The notes under the pieces were generated by a model, which saw only the letters and a program-made list of their open reading frames with translations, ran no database searches and had not been told where the DNA came from. This document shows positions 34,743 to 44,484 of a stretch of 64,000 nucleotides of DNA, piece by piece. The stretch comes from Rhynochetos jubatus (lineage: Eukaryota > Chordata > Aves > Eurypygiformes > Rhynochetidae), in the NCBI GenBank assembly GCA_027574665.1, contig CM050648.1, positions 38,410,700 through 38,474,699 on the forward strand, in the 5' to 3' direction. Each line of letters opens with the position of its first letter. Position 1 is the stretch's first letter. A program made the translations under genes and the position numbers.

Positions 34743-37700
34743 AGAGAAATATGTGTTCTCTTTTAAAGAAAAGAAAAAAATATCAGATGGTTTGCATCTT
34801 AAGGAAAAATTACCCCGATAGCTCTCCCTAAAGGAGTAAGCTCCACTTTCATTTTTCCCCTTAGTGTGACTGCTCACAGGTTGTGTGTTTTGGAGGAAGC
34901 TGGGTATGGAAGGAGCCCTGTTCTGAAAGCACAAGATTCATCCTTCAGGATTCAGAGTTCCTGAGGGGCAGAGCTGTCACGAGCGGTTGACATTTAAAGG
35001 AGAGGAGGCTGTCTTCCATGAATGCTGTGCAATCCTCTCAAAGGTTTTGAAAACAGGGACTAAATGCAAACTATATATAAAGAACTGAATGCGAGGTGCT
35101 CCTGGTAACCTGCGTGATTGTGGATGTGAACTGCTGGGCCGTACTAGGTTGAGGTACAGAGGGTGAATCCTGGTGTTATCCTGGGAAGGTGGCTGGTGTT
35201 GATGTTCATTCAGATTCATTTTGCTTAGAGAAAAGAAGAAGAAACACAAATCTTCAGTGTTAGCAAAAGTTATTGACTCTATTAGGATATGACAGAAAAA
35301 AATTACAAGGACAGATTTAAACTAATTTTTAGTCACAGGAGGGATTAGGAGGCATTTCAGTGGTGCAGTAAATTAGTACAGAGTTCTTTCACCTCCAGCT
35401 ACTGGGTTCAAACTCATACCAAGCTGCAGGCTGATAAAAACCCAGTGACTTAAACTATATCCTTACTAGGGCATGGCCATGTTTTCTTGTGTTTGCCTCT
35501 CTTCATTTGGAAAGTGTTTCAGAGTGTGGGATTACTGCTTTGTAAATTTACAAAACTGATATATTTTCAGTGTTAATTAGAATATTTATAAGAGCTTTGT
35601 CCTAATTGAATTAAAATATTTCAAAACACAGCTATTTAAATTAATGCGACTGCTAGAGTGTGGGCATTCTTACAGGAATATGGAAGCTCTTTATTCTCTT
35701 ACTTATATAAGAAGAGTTCAAGTATGTATGTCTGTATGCGTAGTTATTTATAATAAAAATACTAAGAAAGGGAATTGACTGTTTATAAAAACCTTAAACC
35801 CTTAATCTTTTCCTTTTAAATAATAGCTAAACTTGGATGTAGCTAATGTCATTTGGATGTTCAGTACAACATATGCTCTGAAAGCACAGCCAGCTATATT
35901 GATAAGATAACCCTACTTCTCCACATACAGATTTGCAGATTTGAATTTAACACTGTTAAGCTGTGGATGCGAAATGAGAGATCATGTGAAGCCTTTTTCA
36001 GTAATCTGACCATAAAACATACATTCAAATGATACCAAGTCATAAATTCATAAAAGTGAAACAGCTCCATGTTTATGTTTCTCTCACGCTCCATAACTCA
36101 GACATTTTGCATATATGTTTTGTTGTGGCATACGGTTGTCTTCTATCGGAAAGTTACAAAGGTCTGAATAATGTTACATAAAAATTGGGAGAAAAGCTCT
36201 GGTATTTTTCATTGCTGCGATTATGATCTGGTACATGGTATAGGTGACAGAACACCTATATCCTGGACAAGATGAGATACAACTTTCAGTAGGTATCTCT
36301 AACTGTGTGAAATAAATATTATTTTATGTATTTATTTTATTTTAGAAATGTATTATCATCTCTCATTGCTAAGGCAATATTTTATTAATCGTTCCCTCCT
36401 GGAAAAAAAATATCTCACTAGTCAGTCAGGAATCCTTACAGTTCTGGAAGCTGAATAGGACAGCCTTTAGGGAAAGGAAAAGGACCTTTTAGAGAATTAG
36501 AGAAGCATAGATATTTGTTAATAAAAACCAAAATGTTCCACTCTTGCTCATTGAAATAATTCAGTTTACTTCAGAAGAAGGGTCTATTATGTGTCAGTAT
36601 GAAGCACCTAATGAAAAAGTATCATTTTCTAATTTCTTAAATAATTCATCTCTGGGGATGGATAGTCCATATTAGAGCATTTTAATTGTAGTGTATTTTA
36701 TTTGCAGAGAAACAGCTAGGGTATACAGCAGTTTTCAGGGTTATTGTGTAATGGGTGAAGTCTCTGATTAAAGATTATTTATGTGTGTTGAGGGTTTTAT
36801 TATTATTTTTATTTACTTCATAGACATACTTCACAAAATATCATAGGCTGGCATCTCTACAATAGCTCGGAGCTGCTCTTTAAAATGTCCTTGACTTTAA
36901 ATAAGTATATAGCCAGAATAGGCATATTCTTGGCTTCAATGTAATTTGCCTTAGTCCACTCTCTGACAAGGCTGTTTAGGAGGGAGGATGCCAGTGGTTT
37001 CCAACAGGAAAATTTAGACTGGGGGAAATTCAGCATTTGACAGTAACACAAAAGGACATTAGAGGCAGGTATGAAGGCACCTACTACAAGGGATTCCAAA
37101 TTTTAATTGGACTTTTATTTGCTTCTGCAATACAAACAGTTGGAGAATTTATTAATAGCTAAATAATACCAGTAGAGTCCTTCTGGCATCATTAGGCTTG
37201 GGGGAAGCTGCTAATGTACTGCATTACTTTAACAAAGAGTCATATTTTCTGCTTGGGCCATGTACTGGGAATAGCCTGAATTTGGGAAGAGGAACATTGA
37301 AGGATAGCAGACTCCACCTTCTTTGTTGTATTTTCTTGGGTTTTCACATGGTGGGGGGACACAGCTAAGAATATTTTTATCAGAAAAATATTAAATATTT
37401 AAGTATATATTTATAGAATATTCTGTCTTAAATATAAAGAACCAGAGTAGCCTAACTCCTGGCATCCCTTTCCAAGAAGGATACAGGCCAGAGTACCTTT
37501 ACAGCTTTACCTATCTGGGCTTTCAAGTTGTCATCTCTAAAATAGACCATCTGCTCACTCTTGGTGCCTCCCCTCTTACATCATGCTGAGGACGTGCCGG
37601 GCTCCGCAAGACTAACATGCAGGTCTAATGGCATTTTGAGCCTCCCAAGGCCCTCCTGGCTCTCATCAATTCAAAACACGATGTGATAAGCAATGAATGA

Positions 37701-37849
37701 CGAGCATTTTATTGGCACGTGATTGCTGTCTGATTTCTTATTCTTCAGGCAATGGGTTGGTTACCGGTAGAGGGGGTGAGGACGGTTTAAGAACTTGTTG
37801 GAATTGTGCCTCACTGCATTCACAAGCCAGAGCTAGCAGAGTTTCATAC
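34743..37849. other. Unassigned AT-rich non-coding DNA
   Basis: No supported gene, RNA or clear transposon. Short AT-rich blocks at 36310-36360 and 37380-37440 are low complexity. Confidence 0.5.
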
Positions 37850-38060
37850 TCTTCAGTAGAGTATTTTAGAGATCATTAAATGTGAATTTACTTAATCCTT
37901 ATGATCCCTTTGGGAGAGATAAGATTGTTATTAGTCCTATTTTACAAATGAGGAAACTGAGATAGTTTCAGGCAACTCAGTTCTGTGTGGTGAACCTCTG
38001 ATGGAGCAAAGACGATAGCATAACACTTAACTAACTTCTGACCGCTGCCTCTTCTCCAAG
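37850..38060 (+). mobile_element. MIR SINE, 3' half
   Basis: A good sense match to the 3' half of a MIR. An 'ACTTAATCCTTATGA' block (near 37890) is followed by TTATTAGTCCTATTTTACAA (near 37930), then the hallmark AATGAGGAAACTGAGA (near 37947). The 'AACACTTAACTAACTTCTGACC' type end (38021-38042) corresponds to the 'CTCTTAACCACTA' line of the consensus. MIR activity predates the amniote radiation, so the copy is very old yet still legible. The tRNA-derived head is not clearly visible. Confidence 0.8.
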
Positions 38061-39399
38061 CATTGTTGTTTTACTGCCAGACATACTGTGTCTCCAAACC
38101 ACTTTATACCTATGCTAGCTCTGAGTGCTTCAATCCTGCTTAAGCTGAGGCTTCAGGTAGCCTATATGGTGAAGATATCTTGTCAAAAAGTTAATATTGC
38201 CACACATGACATATGAAATCTGGGAGCACGTGGGGCGCAGGACCGGTTTTGGTGTGCTGTTCATTTCCCTTGACCACACCAGTGCTTCTGTTCGATTCTC
38301 TAACATGATTTTATTTCCCTCTCTCTTGCTGGAAAATCTCTGACCCTGAGAGCCATTTACAGGCAGGAGCCTTGCTGAAAACATCCTTCTTTACTTTATA
38401 GTCTTAATTTGCTCCCTGATAACTATCCTTGTAATCCACTGAGGTCATGAGAGACCGTACACAAGCTTGCAGCTGATGATGGGGTCGTAACATATAAAAA
38501 GGAAGGGAATGGGATACGGTAAAATGGGGCAGCTTTAATTCTGGTACTTTTTAACGTTATGGTTGATAAAGCAACATACCTTTAACTTGAGGTTTAAAGT
38601 GTCTTTTCTTGTGTGTGTTTGTTTCCTTTGTATTCTCGGAAAGCCAAAAGGAACCATGCTGCTTGCCATTGTAGCAACAACTTCCTACATAGGTGATGAT
38701 CGCTCATCCAACCCCGGGCCTCCAAGACTGCCGCACATGCTGTTTCAGCTTCTTAGGGGATTAACAACTTTAGCTGAAAGCGTAATAAGCCTTTTATCCT
38801 TTAGGCACCAGCTATTACAGGGGTATGCACATCACGTTTGAACGGTGCCCTATCTAGCGGGATTGAAAAACAAAGGAGGACTGGAGAGCAGTTGAGGGGA
38901 CAGACCCTGGCAGCCTGGGATGGGGTGTCTTGAGCCCTCGTAGTTTTTGCTTTCTGACTGATTTGGCTGTGTATGGGGTTGATGCACAGGCAGCAAAGAG
39001 GAGGGTTCTGCTGGGGCGGTGGCTCCTGGGGACCCTGCGTCTTGCTGCCTTTAAGCACGCTGTATATCCTTTTTATTGCCCCTACAAGCAGTACTCGGGA
39101 GCAAAGCACTAAATTTTGTATACCGTCTGGATGTCAGCGAGCATCACATAGAGGGGTTTGGTATTCCAGTTAGTATGCCGGTTCAGCTTAGCAAACTGAT
39201 GGGAGTGGGACGGAATAGCTCCGGGTTTGTTTTGTTCACTCCAGCGTGCCGAGCTGGGCTAAAAAAACATTTTCATTTTCACTTCATTTCTCAGAGGAAA
39301 AAGCTTCCTGTTATTATTCTCTCCCCCCCTTCAAGAGGCTGTTTCGTTTGTTGAAAACAGACAGAAAAAAAAGGAAAAGCCCTTTGTTTCTAAACTCTT
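38061..39399. other. Unassigned non-coding DNA
   Basis: No supported gene or repeat. Open frames on both strands around 38800-39350 overlap each other and have no recognisable domain. Confidence 0.5.
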
Positions 39400-40660
39400 G
39401 TTCCTCTAAAACTCATCCTGGCCATAAAGCTGGCAAAATGCTGCCCCGTGTCTCCGATCCCCTGGTTCCTGGATAATTATTTGAAATACGATCGTTTAAG
39501 GACTCGTGTCAGAAAGCAGAGAGCGGGAGGGTGCCGGGATGGGGGCGAGGGGCGGCTGCAGCCATACGGGTGTCAGCCAAGTGCAGAGCAATACCACGTG
39601 CCAGAAAATACTGCAACTACCTCTTGCATTTTGTATAAGCAATTTTCCAGTCTGTTGTCTTCTGTCAAATGCAATGTTCTGAGACATTTAAATAAAATAA
39701 ATATTGCTGTTGCGTTATATTTAGAGCCATGTGAAATTTCTCTAGTGAAACTCCCAGCCAGGCAAAACATGCCGGCTTTCAGGTTTCCGTACCACTTGAA
39801 GCTTCGTCTGGGTTTGTCGGAGGGTTTGCTTGTGAAATCTGTCAGCGAACGCGGGCTGCTTTCCAAAGGGGGTTGGTGGAGGCTCTGCCGGCCGCTATGG
39901 ACACTGCCGGGGAGATTTGGGCAAACCAGGGCTAAGTCCAGGTGAGTCTTGGAAGAGAGTTGAGTTTCTCACAGATGGAAGGTCAAAAAAGCAAACGACG
40001 AGACAGGCTGCTGATGGAAATTGAAAAGAAGGTTTGCATAAACCTCCCACCCCTGCTTGTCATAATCACTGAGCTTTCACATTTGCCTGTCTTCCCAGAC
40101 GTGCATCGCTTATCTAATGAGGAAGGGTGTTGGTGGAATGAGTCCCGGCACACGTGGGGGCTGGCCGAGGTGAGCCCCCACGCGCGTGTGGAAATCCCTC
40201 TGTGTATGTGTGGAGAACCCTCTGGAGGTGGGAGCCCACTGAGACAGGGACCATGATGGGGCCCTGGGGCAAAGCAGGCCGCACCCAGCTTGGGCTGGTC
40301 TCCCATCTCCCTCCCTCTTCTCCAGCCATGGAAGGGCAGCTCCCAGCACACCGTCTCTGCCCCGGGGTGTCACCGTCACCCCAAAGTGCTCTCACGGGCA
40401 CCATTTTGCCCCCAAGGTTGCAGTCAAGTGGAGCGCACCCGCTCGGCTGAGGGCCCTTCTTGAGGCTCCGTGAGCGCGAGTACGTGAGGTCCGCACGTCC
40501 CTCCTGCTTCATGTGGGGAGGCCAGCAGCACAACAGTTGGTCTGGTGGGCTGCCGGTGCCACACGGGCTCCAGCACCTTTCACTCCGCTCTTCCCTGATA
40601 CGAAAATCCAGTCAAATGGATTTTGCTAAAGCAGCGAGCGCTATTCTCTCTCCCTTTTCC
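39400..40660. promoter_or_regulatory. CpG- and GC-richer block, possible regulatory or transcript-start region
   Basis: CpG dinucleotides are clearly denser than in the surrounding sequence, notably 39486-39600, 39840-39920, 40140-40200 and 40440-40500 (for example CACGCGCGTG near 40178). A perfect E-box CACGTG sits at 39595-39600. The lower stop-codon density of GC-rich DNA explains several overlapping open frames on both strands. Whether this is a promoter, an orphan CpG patch or an old GC-rich insertion cannot be settled by eye. Confidence 0.35.
39448..39940 (+). other. Candidate exon ending at a consensus splice donor
   Basis: An open frame from the ATG at 39448 stays open for about 164 codons. 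Its stop (TGA at 39943) lies inside a perfect consensus donor, CAG|GTGAGT, whose first intronic base is 39941, so the whole exon-side sequence is open. I recognise no protein family. The translation has a basic, Gly/Arg-rich start, a middle with Ser/Leu runs and a basic Leu-rich end, with no signal peptide or membrane helix that I would trust. No convincing acceptor with a polypyrimidine tract was pinned upstream. It may be a non-coding first exon, a coding exon, or chance in GC-richer DNA. I favour chance or a non-coding transcript. Confidence 0.15.
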
Positions 40661-41424
40661 TAGTGTGATGAGGAGGGGAGGCTGTGCACGCCTTTAAATT
40701 CCTGTCTTCCTCTTCATTGAGATTCCCAAAATAAATTCAAAATACACAAATATTATCTTTTAAAATAGATATTAAGCGGGTAGATTTGTTCACCGTAGGG
40801 GTGGTCTAGCTGTGAAGATTATGTAATGAAATAGAATTTTAAACAGCATTTAAAATAATAACATACATTGTCTAAAAGCTTTTTTATTATTATTTTTAAC
40901 TCAGTAGGGCTCTTCTTTCATTCATTTAAAAGTTAACCTTGTTAGATAACATGCTAGGAAGGGACACAGAAACCTTTATTCTTCCAGAGGGTTGAATTCT
41001 TTTGTGAGATATGATAGACAAAGCTGGCATCCCTTGTACAAGATATGTAAAGCCTGTCTCCAGACATTGTGACATTGCTACAGACAGAGTTTGTCATCCA
41101 TAAATTTACAGCTTATTTCAGTCTATTCATAAATTGACTCAATTTTTTTTGAAAGAAAAAAATATATATAGGTGTATAAAATACCCAGTTACAGGTTGTG
41201 TTCTATTTAGCCCTTGATTGAAACGTATTGCTCCTCAGTATCTTTTAGCTATGAAAATTATAATATGGAACAGAGATTAGAATGAAATTATCATGGCTAG
41301 AAGGCATTTACTCAGTGGTGGCAGCCACATAAACCTGAGCCCTGAGAATGATGATAATGCATTAGGTTCTGCATGCCCGATATTATTGCTGTACATTATG
41401 TATGTTTCATTTATACTATTTCGC
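40661..41424. other. Unassigned AT-rich non-coding DNA
   Basis: No supported gene, RNA or transposon. An A/T-rich low-complexity patch lies at 41140-41180. Confidence 0.5.
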
Positions 41425-41720
41425 ACACACCAGCAACGCTGACAGATAGGTAATTACTCTCTGCGCCAATGAACACTTATCAGCCCCGCCGCTGTTTATT
41501 GCTGGGATGAAGTGCGCTTGTCAGTCAAGGTCACTTGTTTGTGTGTCCTTTTTAATAGTTCTTTCACAGTTGTTGAACTTTGCGGGCGGTTCTTATGACA
41601 GTCTTTCAGCAGGTTGCTTTACTACATCGCCTGTCTTATCAAAGTCATCTGTATTTATCACTTTAATTGATAAACAGCCGACTCGCCGGAAGCAGAACTG
41701 GAGAGAGGAGGCAGCATATT
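41425..41720. promoter_or_regulatory. Candidate enhancer: dense transcription-factor motif cluster
   Basis: Within 300 bases there are TGACAG (41440-41445, MEIS/TGIF-type), TAATTA (41451-41456, homeodomain), CCAAT (41466-41470), two CTTATC sites (41476-41481 and 41635-41640, GATA-type), TCAAGGTCA (41525-41533, monomeric nuclear-receptor site of the NR5A/ERR type), and TTTATCA/TGATAAA as a 7-bp inverted repeat (41654-41660 and 41668-41674). There is no repeat signature. The motif meanings come from known factor preferences. Actual use or conservation is inference. Confidence 0.35.
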
Positions 41721-42176
41721 TTGCTGGTCAGCTGATCTGTGGGGATGTTTGGTCGTGGATGGCCTCAAAAGCAGCGTTTCGCGGAGACCCTCAGAGTCTG
41801 CTGTGCCACCAGCGGAAGCTGGTGAAATCTCTTGTGATAAACATGAATTTAATGGCGGTGGATACCAGCGCAATCTGCAGACTGCTGTAGGGCTACTGCT
41901 TGTGCTTTTAGGCAGAATATTTGCCATTTCTGAACAGGGCTCTTACTGTTTGCACCCTCAGGACATGCACGCCGTAGACCAGCCACTTTGCCTTCAAATC
42001 AGGGTTTCCTTTTCTGCAAGAAGCCTCTCAGAGACTCTGTATTATTGCATAAAATATGTTTTCCAGCCTGTGTGTGGCTCTAAAATTTAAATTTTTCACT
42101 TCTTCAAAGTAATAGTGTCAAAGACATTATGGCAAACCCATAATTTCTGTGGTTACAAAGAAAAAGATTACAAGAT
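41721..42176. other. Unassigned sequence between the motif cluster and the microsatellite
   Basis: Overlapping open frames at 41507-41890 and 41749-42090 (plus) have no recognisable domain. Nothing else is seen. Confidence 0.5.
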
Positions 42177-42368
42177 TTTTCCTTTTCCTTTTCCTTTTCC
42201 TTTTCCTTTTCCTTTTCCTTTTCCTTTTCCTTTTCCTTTTCTTTCCTTCCTTCCTTCCTTCCTTCCTTCCTTCCTTCCTTCCTTCCTTCCTTCCTTCCTT
42301 CCTTCCTTCCTTCCTTCCTTCCTTCCTTCCTTCCTTCCTTCTTTCCTTCCTTCCTTCCTTCCCTCCCT
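42177..42368. repeat. Compound polypyrimidine microsatellite (TTTTCC)n-(TTCC)n
   Basis: About 64 bases of essentially perfect hexanucleotide (CCTTTT, ten full units plus a leading TTTT, 42177-42240) switch abruptly into about 30 units of TTCC. These carry one CTTTCC interruption at 42341-42346 and a degenerate CCCTCCC end. The plus strand is purely pyrimidine for roughly 190 bases. Open frames spanning 42115-42412 on both strands are artefacts of this repeat. Confidence 0.97.
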
Positions 42369-43159
42369 GTTTCCTGTTTGCTGCTGAAGCTTTATTAGAA
42401 AACACAGAATAACCTCTAGGATATAATAATTTATCCAGTCAAGATAAGTGTAGCTATTTTCCTTAAGCCTGTAATCAGCCGGAGTTTGTGTGTTGTGAGA
42501 TTTATACTGCAGTCCCTTATTACCAAAGAAACAGTTAAAAAGGATTTATGTAGTGTGTGCAGTGTGTGTGTCTGGAATATCTGTGTGTGTTCCCAACTTC
42601 TGCACTCTGGTATCTCCTTGGTCCTTTTAGTAGAGGGCACTATTTTGAAGTGGAGACTGAACATTCAATTAAATGCAAATTTTATTCAGGCATTAAAGCA
42701 GAATCACATTCATTCATTAAACTCAAATGATGCTTTTATTTAGAAAAATATATCAGCACATGGTAGCACCACATGCTGCTTATAAATAACTATGGTGATC
42801 CGGTTGTGCAAAAGTATATAATTTCATTATTAAAGGATTTAAACTCCTTACAAGGTGCACGGTGTCCATGAATGTTTCACTTAATTTGATTACATCCATA
42901 GAAAAAGCATTTCACTTACATGGGAGGCAGTGGGTCTCCTGTCTTACGGCGCGGTTCTAGTGCATTATGATCCCAATCTCACACTTGAAGGTGCTGACTT
43001 GGCTGGATGTGTTTAATATTTTGGGTGCGTAAACGCAGATTGGAGCAATTCGGTTCGTTTCTGAATCTAGCTTGCCAAGCTTCCACATTTTCAAACCACT
43101 TCCTTTTCTTAGTTCTTAGTTACCAGAGTGTTACAAAGAAAGGGTTTTGATCTCATGTA
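42369..43159. other. Unassigned non-coding DNA
   Basis: No gene or transposon seen. An exact octamer motif ATGCAAAT lies at 42673-42680 in a TAAT-rich context. Confidence 0.45.
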
Positions 43160-43440
43160 GATAGCATAGCATTAATTACCCTGACACTAATTAAACTGCA
43201 TCAAACAAATACCACCGTGTTCCTCAGGGGGACAACAGAAGGCAGTTTAAAATAATTACTGGAGCTTCATGCATGTGTGAAGTTTTCATTACTCTTAGGA
43301 CACAAGCAAAAGAGATTTGATATCATTAAAATCCCCCCCTTTAGTGTTTGCAAAAAAATGACTAAAATTTCCTCGGAGCATATTGATGTCTAAATAGTAG
43401 TGATTTCAGTTCTTGCGAATAGTAACTTTTCTTTAAGAAT
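43160..43440. promoter_or_regulatory. Weak candidate conserved non-coding element
   Basis: Non-repetitive sequence with clustered homeodomain cores: ATTAATTA at 43171-43178, TAATTA at 43188-43193 and again at 43253-43258. No transposon features. Low confidence without alignment. Confidence 0.2.
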
Positions 43441-44054
43441 TGTAAGCCTGTGAAGCAGGAACAGGTGTTCCAGTCCACATTCTGGTATGATTATGTATTA
43501 GCTTATGTTTGTCAGACCATTTCATTAACCACCCACTGCTATCACATATACATATACTTTGTTCTTTCTGAACCATGAAATGAAATGCATATATCTTCAC
43601 TAATGCTTGCTATCAATGTAAATGAGAAAAGGAGGCTTATTACCAATCACTGCTGCTGTGAAGCACACACCTCTGTACAGTTACAGGTAATAAACATCTT
43701 TTTGTAAGTAGGAAGCAAGATATATTGAGTTCTGCGTACAATAAGGAGCAGACGTGTCTTCCACCGTGCTCCGGTATTAATAGATCGGAATTCCCAGCCG
43801 GGCGTATACATTCAACGGGACATCCTAAAACACATCCCTGAACCAGAAGGCACTATTCCTTTTCATGCTCTTTTATACCTTGCAAATGTTTGGAAGCTAG
43901 CAAAACTTTGATGGCCAACGGTTAATGGGCAGCTTCTCCGAGGAAGATTGGAGCGTGTTTGCGCCATTGAGCAAGTGGCGGTTTCTGGATCAGTGGTTGC
44001 TACTGTCGGAGCCTGCAGCAACGGCAGTAGCAGCTTTAGAGGCCTTTTGAAAAA
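43441..44054. other. Unassigned non-coding DNA
   Basis: No gene, RNA or transposon recognised up to the CR1 tail that follows. Confidence 0.5.
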
Positions 44055-44150
44055 GTGAGTGGAAGAGTGATGTCTCTGCCCAGGGCAGGGGGGTTGGACC
44101 AGACGGTCTTTGAAAGGTCCCATCCAACCCAACCCATTCTATACGGTTCC
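44055..44150 (+). mobile_element. Minimal CR1 3' tail
   Basis: Only the last hundred or so bases of CR1 remain: TGTCTCTGCCCAGGGCAGGG, GGGTTGGACCAGACGGTCTT, CCCATCCAACCCAACCCATT, then a decayed octamer end (CTATACGG). Sense orientation. Truncated just 5' of the conserved hairpin. Confidence 0.93.
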
Positions 44151-44448
44151 ACAACCCACAGACCAGCAAGCAAAGATGACACCGGAGACAGTTCCAAACT
44201 TGATGTAAATGCTGTATTTTGCTAATGCTTACTTGACTATGCATGAAGCGCTGCTTTCCCTTATCTAAGTTTATGTGCGTGCTTCATCTTTCCCAGTGCT
44301 CTAAAAGCCACCGAAACCATTGTACATGGGCATTTAGCCTCTTTATTTCTAGAGATCGATACGGTGTTAGTAAACTTCTTTGAATTTAGTACTGATGGCA
44401 GTTGCCTATGGCGAAAGGTACGTGAGACAGAAAGCGTTTCTAGATCGA

Positions 44449-44484
44449 CACTAGATCTAGACTAGATCTAGTAGATCACTAGTG
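44449..44484. repeat. Cluster of palindromes around CTAGATCTAG
   Basis: The 10-bp perfect palindrome CTAGATCTAG occurs at 44451-44460 and 44462-44471, one base apart. A further palindrome, CACTAGTG, lies at 44477-44484. Upstream ACACTAGATC nearly complements downstream GATCACTAGTGT, so the whole block can fold in several ways. Confidence 0.85.

Noticed and set aside
40114-40533. 139-codon minus-strand frame and overlapping frames on both strands
   Set aside because: GC-rich DNA lowers stop frequency, and several mutually overlapping frames cannot all be real. No homology recognised.
42177-42368. Regular repeat considered as a CRISPR-like or satellite array
   Set aside because: The units are 6 and 4 bases with no spacers; it is an ordinary microsatellite.
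42115-42412. Open frames of Phe-Pro, Lys-Arg or Pro-Ser-Phe-Leu repeats
   Set aside because: They are direct translations of the (TTTTCC)n/(TTCC)n microsatellite.
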